Positions 40,742 through 50,582 of a stretch of 64,000 bases of DNA are shown here, piece after piece (the first letter of the stretch is position 1; each line of letters begins with the position of its first letter). Where the stretch lies: positions 3,224,001-3,288,000 of the forward strand of contig NC_015312.1 in the NCBI RefSeq assembly GCF_000196675.2, given 5' to 3'. A model generated the notes under the pieces. It did not search any database. It was given only the letters and a program-made list of their open reading frames with translations, and was not told where the DNA came from. A program made the position numbers and the translations under genes. This DNA comes from Pseudonocardia benzenivorans CB1190. Lineage in GTDB: Bacteria; Actinomycetota; Actinomycetes; Mycobacteriales; Pseudonocardiaceae.

Positions 40742-42802
40742 GTGCCCAAGCTCGCCGTCGCGGTGAAGCGCATCGTGGTCGGCCGGCCGCAACGCAGCGA
40801 CCGTCTCGCCCATAATCTGCTGCCGAAGCGGATCGCCCTCCCGGTCTTCGCCTCGGACGCGATGTCGTCGGTCGCCTACGCGCCCGAGGAGATCTTCCTG
40901 ACGCTCTCGGTCGCCGGGGTGACGTCGTTCACCCTCGCCCCGTGGATCGGCGTCGCCGTCGCGATCGTGCTGCTCACGGTGGTGACGAGCTACCGGCAGA
41001 ACGTGCACGCCTACCCGTCGGGCGGCGGCGACTACGAGGTCGCGACGGTCAACCTGGGCAGGCGCGCGGGGCTCACGGTCGCGAGCGCGCTGCTCGTCGA
41101 CTACACGCTGACCGTCGCGGTGTCGATCTCGTCGGCCGCGGCGAACATCGGTGCCCTGATCCCGTTCGTCGCCGAGCACAAGGTGACGTTCGCCGTCGTC
41201 GCGATCGCGCTGCTCACCGCCGTGAACCTGCGCGGGATCCGGGAGTCCGGGGCGGCGTTCGCGGTCCCGGTCTACGCGTTCATGTTCGGCATCGGCGCGA
41301 TGATCGTCTGGGGTCTCGTCCGGATCCTGCTGCTCGGCGACCACGTGCAGGCCGCCAGCGCGAACCTGCACCTGCTGGCCGAGGGCGACGCGTTCACCGG
41401 CCTCGCGCTCGTGCTGCTGATCCTGCGCTCGTTCACCCAGGGCGCCGCGGCGCTGACCGGCGTCGAGGCCATCAGCAACGGGGTGCCGGCGTTCCGCAAG
41501 CCGAAGTCGCGCAACGCCGCGTCGACGCTGCTGATGCTCGGCCTGCTGTCGGTGACGATGTTCCTCGGGCTGATCGCGCTCGCCGAGTTGACCGGCACGA
41601 AGATGGCGGCGGACCCGGCCCACCAGTTCCCCGACGCGCCACCCGGCTACGTCCAGCAGACGATGGTGGCCCAGCTCGCCGACGCCGTCTTCCACGACTT
41701 CCGGCCCGGGTTCTTCTTCGTCGTCGTGACCACGGCGCTGATCCTCGTGCTCGCGGCCAACACCGCCTTCAACGGCTTCCCGGTGCTGGGCTCGATCCTG
41801 TCGCAGGACCGGTTCCTGCCCCGGCAGCTGCACACCCGCGGCGACCGCCTCGCCTTCTCCAACGGCATCCTGGTCCTGGCGGGGTTCGCGATCCTGCTGG
41901 TCGTGGGCTTCCAGGCGGAGGTCACCCGACTGATCCCGCTCTACACGGTCGGTGTCTTCGTCTCGTTCACGCTGAGCCAGTTCGGCATGGTGCGGCACTG
42001 GAACCGCAAGCTCGCCACCGAGACCGACGCGGCGGCCAGACGCCGGATGCGCCGGTCGCAGGCCATCAACGGCTTCGGCGCGGGCATGACGGGCGTCGTC
42101 CTCGTCACCGTCCTCATCACGAAGTTCACGCTCGGGGCGTGGATCGCCATCGCGGCGATGGTGGGCTTCTTCGTGTTGATGCTGGCCATCCAGAAGCACT
42201 ACACGCGGGTCACGGCCGAGCTCGTGGCCGGCGAGGCCGACGCGGTGCTGCCGTCGCGCAACCACGCGATCGTGCTGGTCTCGACGCTGCACAAGCCGAC
42301 GCTGCGCGCGGTCGCCTACGCCCGCGCCACCCGGCCGGACGTGCTCGAGGCCGTGACCGTAAACGTCGACGACGCCGACACGAAGCGGCTGATGGACGAC
42401 TGGAGCCGGCGCAAGCTCCCGGTCCCGCTCAAGGTCGTCGAGTCGCCGTACCGGGAGATCACCAAGCCGGTGCTCGACTACGTCAAGCGCATCCGCGGCG
42501 ACAACCCCCGCGACGTCGTGACGGTGTTCATCCCGGAGTACGTCGTGGGGCACTGGTGGGAGCAGATCCTGCACAACCAGAGCGCGCTGCGGCTCAAGGG
42601 CAGGCTGCTGTTCCAGCCCGGGGTGATGGTGACCAGCGTCCCGTGGCAGCTGGAGTCGTCGGAGCGGGCCGCGGCACGGGGCCCGCAGCTCGCCGCGGGC
42701 GCGACGCGCCGCGGCTACCCGTCCATGGAGCAGCTGCCCGGTGAGCAGTCCGGGGCCACCACCGAGAAGCGCCCGGGCAGCCCGTCGGGGAAGGCCCGAT
42801 GA
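40742..42802 (+). CDS. APC-superfamily permease with cytosolic C-terminal domain
   Basis: This 686-residue protein has 12 membrane segments (residues about 30-480) with the APC core (PVFASDAMSSVAYAPEEIFL, SGGGDYEVA, SFTQGAAALTGVEAISNGVPAF) and a roughly 190-residue soluble domain resembling universal-stress folds (AIVLVSTLHKPTLRAVAYARA). It corresponds to Rv2690c. Its divergence from TrkA genes hints at a KUP-like cation role, but amino acid transport is equally possible. GTG 40742 comes 7 nt after TAGGCT, predicting a leaderless mRNA. It overlaps the next gene by 4 bp. Confidence 0.88.
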   Translation: MPKLAVAVKRIVVGRPQRSDRLAHNLLPKRIALPVFASDAMSSVAYAPEEIFLTLSVAGVTSFTLAPWIGVAVAIVLLTVVTSYRQNVHAYPSGGGDYEVATVNLGRRAGLTVASALLVDYTLTVAVSISSAAANIGALIPFVAEHKVTFAVVAIALLTAVNLRGIRESGAAFAVPVYAFMFGIGAMIVWGLVRILLLGDHVQAASANLHLLAEGDAFTGLALVLLILRSFTQGAAALTGVEAISNGVPAFRKPKSRNAASTLLMLGLLSVTMFLGLIALAELTGTKMAADPAHQFPDAPPGYVQQTMVAQLADAVFHDFRPGFFFVVVTTALILVLAANTAFNGFPVLGSILSQDRFLPRQLHTRGDRLAFSNGILVLAGFAILLVVGFQAEVTRLIPLYTVGVFVSFTLSQFGMVRHWNRKLATETDAAARRRMRRSQAINGFGAGMTGVVLVTVLITKFTLGAWIAIAAMVGFFVLMLAIQKHYTRVTAELVAGEADAVLPSRNHAIVLVSTLHKPTLRAVAYARATRPDVLEAVTVNVDDADTKRLMDDWSRRKLPVPLKVVESPYREITKPVLDYVKRIRGDNPRDVVTVFIPEYVVGHWWEQILHNQSALRLKGRLLFQPGVMVTSVPWQLESSERAAARGPQLAAGATRRGYPSMEQLPGEQSGATTEKRPGSPSGKAR

Positions 42803-43995
42803 GCGGGCGGGCGGCGCCCCGCGTCGGCGCCGGCGACCGGAGTGGCACCACGGACTGGACCGACCGCGTGCTCGACCTCGAGATCGGGGCGGTCGCGCAC
42901 GGTGGGCACTGCGTCGCCCGTCACGACGGTCGCGTCGTGTTCGTCCGGCACGCGCTGCCGGGGGAGCGGGTGCTCGCGGTCGTCACCGAGGACGGCGGGG
43001 GCTCGTTCTGCCGGGCCGACGCCATCTCGGTGCGGACGGCGCACACGGGCCGGGTCGCGCCGCCGTGCACATGGGCCCGCGCGGGCGGCTGCGGCGGCTG
43101 CGACTTCCAGCACGCGACCCCCGAGCTGCAGCGCGAGCTCAAGACCGTGGTCGTGCGCGAGCAGCTCGCGCGGCTCGCGGGGATCGACAGCGACGTCACC
43201 GTCGAGGAGCTGCCGGGTGGCCCGCTGGGCTGGCGCACCCGGGTGCGGCTCGCCGTCGACGGCGAGGGCCGGGCCGGGCTGCGCGCGCACCGCAGCCACG
43301 AGGTGCTGCCCGTCGCCGACTGCCCCATCGCCCCCGAGGGCGTCCTGCCGCCGGTCCTCGCGCGCCGGCATCGCCCGGGCGAGGAGTTCGAGATCACCGT
43401 CGACGCCGACGGCACCGTGCACGACGAGCGCGACGGCGCGCCCGTCGTCCAGCGGGTCGCGGGGCGGGAGTGGCGGCTGCGGCCCGGCGCGTTCTGGCAG
43501 GTGCACCCGGCGCTGGCACCGACGTTGGCCGCGGTCGTCGGGCAATGGGCCGCGGCGCCGGCCGGTGCGACGGCGTGGGACCTCTACGGGGGAGCGGGCC
43601 TGTTCGCCGCGGTGCTCGCCGAGCAGGTCGGGCGCGACGGTGCGGTGACGGTCGTCGAGTCGGCGGCGGGCGCGGTCGCCGACGGCGAGGCGGCGCTGGC
43701 CGACCTCCCGCAGGTCGCGTGGGAGGTCGGGCGCGTCGAACGGGTGCTGCCCGCGCTCGCCGACCCGGACGTCGTCGTGGCCGACCCGCCGCGCTCCGGG
43801 CTGGGCCGCGCGCTGGTGGAGGCGATCTGCGCGCGGGGGCCCCGCCGCGTCGTCCACGTGGCCTGCGACCCGGCTGCACTGGGTCGCGACGTCGGCCTCT
43901 TCGCCGCACTTGGCTACCGGCTCACCGCGCTGCGCGCCTTCGACGCCTTCCCGATGACGCACCACATGGAGTGCGTGGCCCTGCTCGAGCCCTGA
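42799..43995 (+). CDS. TRAM-domain class I SAM-dependent RNA (uracil-5-)-methyltransferase
   Basis: The 398-residue protein has an N-terminal TRAM domain (about 25-85), an Fe-S cysteine cluster (CTWARAGGCGGCDFQH) and a TrmA/RlmCD-type methyltransferase core (WDLYGGAGLFAAVLAEQVG, VVADPPRSGLG, the nucleophile region VHVACDPAALGRD). The family methylates uracil-5 in tRNA or 23S rRNA. It corresponds to Rv2689c. ATG 42799 overlaps the permease stop (ATGA). The exact target base is not decided. Confidence 0.9.
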   Translation: MSGRAAPRVGAGDRSGTTDWTDRVLDLEIGAVAHGGHCVARHDGRVVFVRHALPGERVLAVVTEDGGGSFCRADAISVRTAHTGRVAPPCTWARAGGCGGCDFQHATPELQRELKTVVVREQLARLAGIDSDVTVEELPGGPLGWRTRVRLAVDGEGRAGLRAHRSHEVLPVADCPIAPEGVLPPVLARRHRPGEEFEITVDADGTVHDERDGAPVVQRVAGREWRLRPGAFWQVHPALAPTLAAVVGQWAAAPAGATAWDLYGGAGLFAAVLAEQVGRDGAVTVVESAAGAVADGEAALADLPQVAWEVGRVERVLPALADPDVVVADPPRSGLGRALVEAICARGPRRVVHVACDPAALGRDVGLFAALGYRLTALRAFDAFPMTHHMECVALLEP

Positions 43996-44020
43996 GCCGG
44001 CCGGCTGCTAGAACCGGCAC

Positions 44021-44929
44021 ATGGCAGCGAACGAACTGGCCGAGCACGTCGCCGACTGGGCACCCGGGCCCGTCGAGGAGACCGATCGGATAGGCGCCTG
44101 GGCCGCGCGCGCGTTCGCCGACGTCCTCGACCAGCCCTCACCCGTGGAGCCGGCCGGGGTGGGCGGCACCGGGCCCGTCGACGGGGCGGCGCTGCCTCCG
44201 CTGTGGCACCGCTTCCACTTCCTGGAGCGGGCCGCCCAGCACGAGCTCGGGGAGGACGGGCACGTCCGGGAGTCGCACTTCCTGCCGCCGATCCCGGACC
44301 GGCGCCGGATGTTCGCGGGCGGTCGCGTCGAGTGGCACTCGCCCGTCCGCGTCGGCGACGAGGTGGTGCGGCGGAGCGAGATCGCGTCGCTGACGCCCAA
44401 GAGCGGGCGCAGCGGCGAGATGCTGTTCGTGACGTTGCGCCACGAGTTCCGCCGCGACGGCGAGCTGCTGCTCGCCGAGGAGGAGGACCTCGTCTACCGC
44501 ACGCAGAAGCCGGGGGAGGAGCGCCGTGTCGCCGTCGCGGCGGCGGCCGAGCCCGGCCCGCACACCGCCGACGGCCCGTGGACGGCCCGGCTCGAGCCCG
44601 ACGAGGTCCTGCTCTTCCGGTTCAGTGCGCTGACCTACAACGCCCACCGCATCCACCACGACTTCCCCTACGTCACCCAGGTCGAGGGCTTCCCGGGGCT
44701 CGTGGTGCACGGACCGCTGCTCGCGTTGCTGCTGCTGGAGCTGCCACGCCGGCACGCGCCCGACCGGACCGTGCGCAGCTTCGAGTACCGGCTGCGTGCA
44801 CCCGCGTTCGCCGGGACGACGGTGCTCGCCGCCGGCGGCCTGGTCGACGGCGACCCCGACCGTGCCGACCTCGCGGCCGGCACCGCCGACGGCCCGCCCT
44901 CGATCACGGGCACGGTCCGCTTCCGGTGA
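44021..44929 (+). CDS. MaoC-like hydratase/dehydratase (mesaconyl-C4-CoA hydratase/HTD2 type)
   Basis: The 302-residue protein has an N-terminal FAS1-like hot-dog domain ([23 protein letters not shown]) and a C-terminal MaoC-type hot-dog with the hydratase His region ([32 protein letters not shown]). Proteins of this layout hydrate beta-unsaturated acyl-CoAs such as mesaconyl-C4-CoA. ATG 44021 is 6 nt after TAGAAC, so it is probably leaderless. The pathway partner is not in the window. Confidence 0.85.
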   Translation: MAANELAEHVADWAPGPVEETDRIGAWAARAFADVLDQPSPVEPAGVGGTGPVDGAALPPLWHRFHFLERAAQHELGEDGHVRESHFLPPIPDRRRMFAGGRVEWHSPVRVGDEVVRRSEIASLTPKSGRSGEMLFVTLRHEFRRDGELLLAEEEDLVYRTQKPGEERRVAVAAAAEPGPHTADGPWTARLEPDEVLLFRFSALTYNAHRIHHDFPYVTQVEGFPGLVVHGPLLALLLLELPRRHAPDRTVRSFEYRLRAPAFAGTTVLAAGGLVDGDPDRADLAAGTADGPPSITGTVRFR

Positions 44930-45020
44930 GCGGACCGCGGCCCTCGGTAGCGGATTCCCGGTCCGCACCGTCGGGCGACCCGGCGGTGACCCGTGGTGCC
45001 CCGTTCGCGACGATGGTCAC

Positions 45021-47516
45021 GTGACGGACAAGGCAGCTTCGGTACAGCAGCGGATCGCCGACGAGCTCGGCGTGCGCCCGCACCAGGTCACCGCCGCGGT
45101 GGACCTCCTCGACGGCGGCGCGACCGTGCCGTTCATCGCCCGCTACCGCAAGGAAGCCACGGGAGCGCTCGACGACGCCCAGCTGCGCACCCTCGAGGAG
45201 CGGCTGCGCTACCTGCGGGAGCTCGAGGAGCGCCGCGAGGCCGTCCTCGAGTCGATCCGCGGCCAGGGCAAGCTCGACGAGGCCCTCGAGGCGCGCATCC
45301 TCGCCGCCGACTCGAAGGCCCGGCTCGAGGACATCTACCTGCCCTACAAGCCCAAGCGCCGCACCAAGGCGATGATCGCCCGCGAGCAGGGCCTGGAACC
45401 GCTCGCCGACGCGCTGCTGGCCGACCCGGCGCTCGACCCGACCGCCACGGCGGAGCCCTACGTCACCGGCGAGGTCGCCGACGCCGCGGCCGCCCTGGAG
45501 GGTGCCCGCTCGATCCTGGTCGAGCGCTTCGCCGAGGACGCCGACCTGATCGGCGGGCTGCGGGAGCGCATGTGGAACCAGGGCCGGCTGGTGTCGAAGG
45601 TGCGCGAGGGCAAGGAGCACGACCAGGCCGCCGCGAAGTTCGCCGACTACTTCGACTTCTCCGAGGCGTTCACCAGCCTGCCCAGCCACCGCATCCTCGC
45701 GGTCTTCCGCGGCGAGAAGGAGGAGGCGCTCGACGTCGCGCTGGAACCCGCGGCCGAGCCCGCCGAGCCGGGCGTGCCGACGGAGTACGAGCGGCTCATC
45801 GCCGCCAACTTCGGCATCGCCGACGAGGGCCGCCCGGCCGATCGCTGGCTCTCCGACGTCGTGCGCTGGGCCTGGCGCACCCGCATCCTGCTGCACCTGG
45901 GCATCGACATCCGGGTCCGGCTGCGCACCGCCGCGGAGGAGGCCGCCATCGGCGTGTTCGCGATGAACCTGCGCGACCTGCTGCTCGCGGCACCCGCGGG
46001 CACGCGCGCGACGATGGGCCTCGACCCGGGGCTGCGCACCGGGGTCAAGGTCGCGGTCGTCGACGCGACGGGCAAGGTCGTCGCCACCGACACGATCTAC
46101 CCGCACGCGCCGCGCAACGACCGCAAGGGCTCGCTCGCGACGCTGACCCGGCTCGCGGCGGCGCACGAGGTCGATCTCATCGCCATCGGCAACGGCACCG
46201 CGTCCCGCGAGACCGACGCGCTCGCCGCCGAGCTCATCGCCGCCAACCCCGGCCTCAAGCTGACGAAGGTCATGGTCAGCGAGGCCGGGGCGTCGGTGTA
46301 CTCGGCGTCGGCCTACGCGTCGGCCGAGCTGCCCGACCTCGACGTGTCGCTGCGCGGCGCGGTGTCGATCGCGCGCCGGCTGCAGGACCCGCTCGCCGAG
46401 CTCGTCAAGATCGACCCGAAGTCCATCGGCGTCGGTCAGTACCAGCACGACCTGCCGGAGTCGTCGCTGTCGCGCTCGCTCGACGCCGTCGTCGAGGACT
46501 GCGTGAACGCCGTCGGCGTCGACCTCAACTCGGCGTCGCCACCGCTGCTGCGCCGGGTCTCGGGGATCAGCGAGTCGCTGGCGGCGGCGATCGTCGCGCA
46601 CCGCGACGCCAACGGCCCGTTCCGCACCCGCACCGCCCTGTCCGACGTGCCGCGCCTGGGCCCGAAGGCCTTCGAGCAGTGCGCGGGCTTCCTGCGCATC
46701 CGCGGCGGCGACGAGCCGCTCGACGTCTCCGGCGTGCACCCCGAGTCCTACCCCGTGGTCCGGCGCATGGTCGAGGCGGCGAAGACGCCGATCGGCGAGC
46801 TGATCGGCAACACCCGGGTCCTGAAGACGTTGCAGCCCAAGCGGTTCGTCGATGACACCGTCGGCCTGCCGACGGTCACGGACATCCTCGCCGAGCTGGA
46901 GAAGCCGGGCCGTGACCCGCGCCCGGCGTTCCGCACCGCGACGTTCGCCGAGGGCGTCCACACGATCGGCGACCTGCGGCCCGGGATGCTGCTGGAGGGC
47001 GTGGTCACCAACGTCGCGGCGTTCGGCGCGTTCGTCGACGTGGGCGTGCACCAGGACGGCCTCGTGCACGTCTCGGCGATGTCGACGAGCTTCGTGTCCG
47101 ACCCGCGCGAGGTCGTGAAGTCCGGCGACGTCGTGCGGGTCAAGGTGCTCGACGTCGACGAGCCGCGCAAGCGCATCTCGCTCACGCTGCGTCTCGACGA
47201 CGAGCCCGGCGCGGGCCGCACCGGCGGTCGGCGCACGGGCGACGGCGGCCGGAGCGACGGCGGTGAGCGGGGTGGCCGCGGCGGTGACCGGAGCCAGGGG
47301 GACCGGAGCCAGGGGGACCGGCGCCAGGGCGACCGGCGCGGCGGGGACGTGCGCAAGGGTGACCAGCGCGGTGCCCGCGGCGGCGACCGGCGCGGCGGCG
47401 AGCGCGGCGGCAACGACCAGCGAGCTGGTCGTTCCGGCGGGCAGGCGCGGCCGCGCCCGGAACCGGCCAACAACGCGATGGCCGAGGCGCTGCGCCGCGC
47501 CGGTTTCGGCAAGTAG
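45021..47516 (+). CDS. tex: Tex-family RNA-binding transcriptional accessory protein
   Basis: This 831-residue protein has the Tex order of domains: N-terminal helical region ([17 protein letters not shown]), YqgF RNase H-like domain ([17 protein letters not shown]), helix-hairpin-helix ([21 protein letters not shown]) and S1 domain ([21 protein letters not shown]). The last ~100 residues are Arg/Gly/Asp-rich with GDRSQ repeats. GTG 45021 begins the conserved N-terminus. A strong terminator follows. Tex aids transcription and RNA handling. Confidence 0.93.
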   Translation: MTDKAASVQQRIADELGVRPHQVTAAVDLLDGGATVPFIARYRKEATGALDDAQLRTLEERLRYLRELEERREAVLESIRGQGKLDEALEARILAADSKARLEDIYLPYKPKRRTKAMIAREQGLEPLADALLADPALDPTATAEPYVTGEVADAAAALEGARSILVERFAEDADLIGGLRERMWNQGRLVSKVREGKEHDQAAAKFADYFDFSEAFTSLPSHRILAVFRGEKEEALDVALEPAAEPAEPGVPTEYERLIAANFGIADEGRPADRWLSDVVRWAWRTRILLHLGIDIRVRLRTAAEEAAIGVFAMNLRDLLLAAPAGTRATMGLDPGLRTGVKVAVVDATGKVVATDTIYPHAPRNDRKGSLATLTRLAAAHEVDLIAIGNGTASRETDALAAELIAANPGLKLTKVMVSEAGASVYSASAYASAELPDLDVSLRGAVSIARRLQDPLAELVKIDPKSIGVGQYQHDLPESSLSRSLDAVVEDCVNAVGVDLNSASPPLLRRVSGISESLAAAIVAHRDANGPFRTRTALSDVPRLGPKAFEQCAGFLRIRGGDEPLDVSGVHPESYPVVRRMVEAAKTPIGELIGNTRVLKTLQPKRFVDDTVGLPTVTDILAELEKPGRDPRPAFRTATFAEGVHTIGDLRPGMLLEGVVTNVAAFGAFVDVGVHQDGLVHVSAMSTSFVSDPREVVKSGDVVRVKVLDVDEPRKRISLTLRLDDEPGAGRTGGRRTGDGGRSDGGERGGRGGDRSQGDRSQGDRRQGDRRGGDVRKGDQRGARGGDRRGGERGGNDQRAGRSGGQARPRPEPANNAMAEALRRAGFGK

Positions 47517-47522
47517 GCCCGG

Positions 47523-47561
47523 CCCGTCCGGCGCCGGCGACGGGTGCCGGCGCCGGACGGG
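47523..47561 (+). terminator. Terminator of tex
   Basis: A perfect 16-bp inverted repeat (cccgtccggcgccggc / gccggcgccggacggg) with a 7-nt loop starts 6 bp after the tex stop. Confidence 0.85.
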
Positions 47562-47810
47562 GGAACAGCCCGGCGGTCCGGGGCGTTGATCCCTGACGGA
47601 ACCACGTGACCGGCGAGACCCGGCCCCGGCGTGATCGTCGGGAATGCGGCATGGGACACTGGTGCGTCGGTCCGCCGCTCATGGCGGTCCGAGAGCCCCA
47701 GATGGTCCACGTATGCACGCCGCAGGGCCCCGCGGGCTTCCGTGAGTGATCTCCGTGAGTGCCCGCGTCCAGAGTGGGACGCGCTCACCCTGCCGCGACA
47801 GAGGACGTGT
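47562..47810 (+). other. Leader region of the DEAD-box helicase gene
   Basis: No gene is seen. The word ccgtgagtg occurs twice (47740-47748 and 47753-47761), and the second starts an imperfect hairpin (gtgag...cgcgtcc with ggacgcg...ctcac, 47755-47788) just before the helicase start. Cold-shock helicase genes often have structured leaders; that link is only suggestive. Confidence 0.4.
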
Positions 47811-49790
47811 GTGACTACCCTGCTCGACCTGCCCGAGAACGACCACCCCGAGACCCCTGAGTTCGACGACGCCGCGCTCGCGGCCGAGATCGACTCGGTC
47901 GAGGACGTCGCCCCGACCGACGCCTCCCACGACAGCGACTCCGACGAGTCCATCGGCGACTCCGTCGAGTCCACCGGCGACGTCGACGAGTTCGCTGACG
48001 ACTCCGCCGAGGACTCGAACGACGAGTCCGACGACTCCGACGACTCCGACGACACGGACGACCCCGACGAGGGCGGCGTGCGCTTCGCCGACCTCGGGCT
48101 GGCTCCCGAGCTGCAGCGCGCGCTCGACGAGCTCGGCTACGAGCGGCCCAGCCCGATCCAGGCCGAGGCCATCCCGTCACTGATCGACGGCCGTGACCTC
48201 ATCGGCCAGGCCGCCACCGGCACCGGCAAGACGGCGGCCTTCGCGCTGCCGATGCTGCAGCGCCTGGCGCAGGAGCGCCGCGGCAGCCGCGGCACCGCCC
48301 CGCTCGGCCTGGTGCTGGCCCCGACCCGCGAGCTCGCGATGCAGGTCACCGAGGCGATCGCCCGCTACGGCAAGGGGCTGCGTGCCCGGGTGCTGGCCGT
48401 CTACGGCGGCGCTCCCATCGGCCCGCAGCTCGGTGCGCTCAAGCGTGGCGTCGACGTCGTCGTCGCCACCCCGGGCCGCGCGATCGACCTGATCAACCGC
48501 GGTGCCCTGAGCCTCGACGAGCTCGAGGTCGTCGTGCTCGACGAGGCCGACGAGATGCTCGACATGGGCTTCGTCGAGGACATCGAGACGATCCTGCAGG
48601 CCACCCCCGACACCCGGCAGGCCGTGCTGTTCTCGGCCACCATGCCGCGGCGCATCGAGGTGCTCGCCCGCACCTACCTGACCGACCCGGTGCTGGTGCG
48701 CATCCAGCGCGAGGAGGTCCCGGAGGGCGAGGCCCCCCGGGTCCGCCAGACCGCCTACATGGTGCCGCGCAGCCACACGACGGCGGCGCTGGGCCGCATC
48801 CTCGAGCTGGAGCGGCCGACCGCGGCGATCGTGTTCTGCCGCACCCGTGCCGACGTCGATGCCGTCACCGAGGCGCTGACCGGCCGTGGGCTGCGTGCCG
48901 AGGCGCTGCACGGCGGCATGGACCAGGAGCACCGCACCCGCGTCGTCGACAGGCTGCGCAACGGGCGGACCGACCTGCTCGTCGCCACCGACGTCGCCGC
49001 CCGCGGCCTCGACATCGACCAGCTGACCCACGTCGTCAACCACGACGTGCCCAAGTCGCCCGAGTCCTACGTGCACCGCATCGGCCGGGTCGGCCGGGCG
49101 GGCCGCGAGGGCGTGGCGATCACCCTGGTCGCGCCCGCGTCGGTGCGGCACCTGCGCAACATCGAGCGGCTCACCGGCACGCCGGTGCCCGTCGCCCCCG
49201 TGCCGACGGTGGCCGACCTCGCCGGTGCGCGCGTCGAGCGGACCAAGGTCGCGCTGCGGGAGCGGCTGCTGACCGACCGGCAGTCGGCCGGCCGCGGCGC
49301 CGACGACGGCGTCGCCGCGATGATCGCCTCGCTCGCCGAGGAGTTCGACGCCGTCGAGGTCGCGGCCGCCGCCGTGCGGATCGCCCGCGACGTCTCCGGT
49401 GCCCCCGAGGACGAGATCGACATCCCGGTGGTGTCGGCGCCGCGCGAAGGCCGTCGCGAGCGCGACGGCCGGGGCGGCCCGGCCGGACGGCGCGAGTTCG
49501 GGGGCAGCCGCGGCCAGGGCCCGCGTCCGCCGAAGGCGGGTACCACCCGGCTGTTCGTCTCCGCCGGTCGTGCCGCGGGTGTGCGCCCGCAGGACATCGT
49601 CGGCGCGCTGGCCAACGAGTCCCGGCTCTCCGGTCGCGACATCGGCGCCATCCAGATCCACGAGCGGCACGCGCTCGTGGAGGTGCCCGAGCACGCCGCC
49701 GACGAGGTGCTGCGCGCGCTGCGCGGCGTCACCACGCTCAAGGGCCGCCGCGCCAACGTGCGCCGCGACCGGGCGACGGCCCGCCCGTAG
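47811..49790 (+). CDS. deaD: DEAD-box ATP-dependent RNA helicase (CsdA/DeaD type)
   Basis: The 659-residue protein has an acidic Ser/Asp-rich N-terminus (~85 residues), then the helicase core: Walker A AATGTGKT, PTRELA, TPGR, DEAD, SAT, IVFCRT, TDVAARGLD and HRIGRVGRAGR. The C-terminal DbpA-like RNA-binding domain (LFVSAGRAAGVRPQDIVGALANES) marks the CsdA/DeaD group. GTG 47811 is the most conservative start; the frame is open to 47631. It unwinds structured RNA in ribosome assembly or decay. Confidence 0.92.
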   Translation: MTTLLDLPENDHPETPEFDDAALAAEIDSVEDVAPTDASHDSDSDESIGDSVESTGDVDEFADDSAEDSNDESDDSDDSDDTDDPDEGGVRFADLGLAPELQRALDELGYERPSPIQAEAIPSLIDGRDLIGQAATGTGKTAAFALPMLQRLAQERRGSRGTAPLGLVLAPTRELAMQVTEAIARYGKGLRARVLAVYGGAPIGPQLGALKRGVDVVVATPGRAIDLINRGALSLDELEVVVLDEADEMLDMGFVEDIETILQATPDTRQAVLFSATMPRRIEVLARTYLTDPVLVRIQREEVPEGEAPRVRQTAYMVPRSHTTAALGRILELERPTAAIVFCRTRADVDAVTEALTGRGLRAEALHGGMDQEHRTRVVDRLRNGRTDLLVATDVAARGLDIDQLTHVVNHDVPKSPESYVHRIGRVGRAGREGVAITLVAPASVRHLRNIERLTGTPVPVAPVPTVADLAGARVERTKVALRERLLTDRQSAGRGADDGVAAMIASLAEEFDAVEVAAAAVRIARDVSGAPEDEIDIPVVSAPREGRRERDGRGGPAGRREFGGSRGQGPRPPKAGTTRLFVSAGRAAGVRPQDIVGALANESRLSGRDIGAIQIHERHALVEVPEHAADEVLRALRGVTTLKGRRANVRRDRATARP

Positions 49791-49814
49791 CGGTACGGCA
49801 CGCCCCACGAACGG

Positions 49815-49850
49815 CGACGGCCGGTCCCCGGGTACGGGGGCCGGCCGTCG
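49815..49850. terminator. Terminator between deaD and the L,D-transpeptidase gene
   Basis: Sixteen paired bases (cgacggccggtccccg with cgggggccggccgtcg, one G-T pair) and a 4-nt loop lie between convergent genes, 25 bp after the helicase stop. Confidence 0.8.
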
Positions 49851-49867
49851 TCGTGTCCGCGGCGTGG

Positions 49868-50374
49868 TCAGTGGACCTGGACCTCGTCGCCGACCTGCAG
49901 ATAGTTGTAGAAGGTGACGGCGTTGTCGTGCGCGAGGTGCACGCACCCCGCCGACGGGTTCTGCGGGTTGCCCTGGTGGAACGCGATGCCCCCGGGGGCG
50001 AAGAACACCGCGTAGGGCATCGGCGCGTTGTTGAACTCCGCGCTCTTGTGGTCCTTGTCCTTCCACTGCACCTGGAAGGTGCCGGTGGGGGTCTCCTCGC
50101 CCTGGCCGCCGTGGCTGATGCCGACGGGCCCGACGGTGACGGCGCCGTCGTCGATCAGCCACGCCTTGTTCGCGGCGAGGTCCACGCACGCCTTCGCCGT
50201 CACCGTGCACGGTGTCCCGGCGACGAGCGCGCTGCCGTCCCCGCCACCGGTGTGATCGGCGGCCAGCGCGGTGCCCGTGAGCACCCCCGCCGCGACGACG
50301 CCGACCCCGATCAGCGCACCGACGCGTGCGACACCCCGGAACCGGGGTGTGCGTCGTGTGCTGTGCTCGCCCAT
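49868..50374 (-). CDS. Secreted L,D-transpeptidase (YkuD domain)
   Basis: This 168-residue protein has a signal peptide (basic start, then VGALIGVGVVAAGVLTGTALA) and a compact YkuD domain. The catalytic pattern is present as FHQGNPQNPSAGCVHLAHDN, where the cysteine is the nucleophile; the usual SHGC reads SAGC. The enzyme would cross-link peptidoglycan stem peptides outside the membrane. ATG 50374 is chosen because it gives a proper signal peptide; the longer ORF does not. Confidence 0.9.
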   Translation of the reverse strand: MGEHSTRRTPRFRGVARVGALIGVGVVAAGVLTGTALAADHTGGGDGSALVAGTPCTVTAKACVDLAANKAWLIDDGAVTVGPVGISHGGQGEETPTGTFQVQWKDKDHKSAEFNNAPMPYAVFFAPGGIAFHQGNPQNPSAGCVHLAHDNAVTFYNYLQVGDEVQVH

Positions 50375-50582
50375 GAGTGTCCTTCCGAATGGTCGTCCGC
50401 AGCAGCCAACGAGCAGCAGATCGGGAGGTGACGGGCGGTGCCGGGGGTGTCCCGAACCCGTCGCGAGTCCGGGACGGGGGGTTCGCCCGGCGCGTCCCGA
50501 GTTGTCGGCGCGACGTCCGCGGGGTAGAAGCGCAAGGCGTCGTCGGGGGGCGGCGCGGTGCCGACCGCGAGGAGAGACGCCC

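Noticed and set aside
39980..42574. Long frame fusing an 640-residue extension to a TrkA protein
   Set aside because: Only the last ~220 residues are TrkA; the extension is antisense to the APC permease, and ATG 40642 has a good ribosome site.
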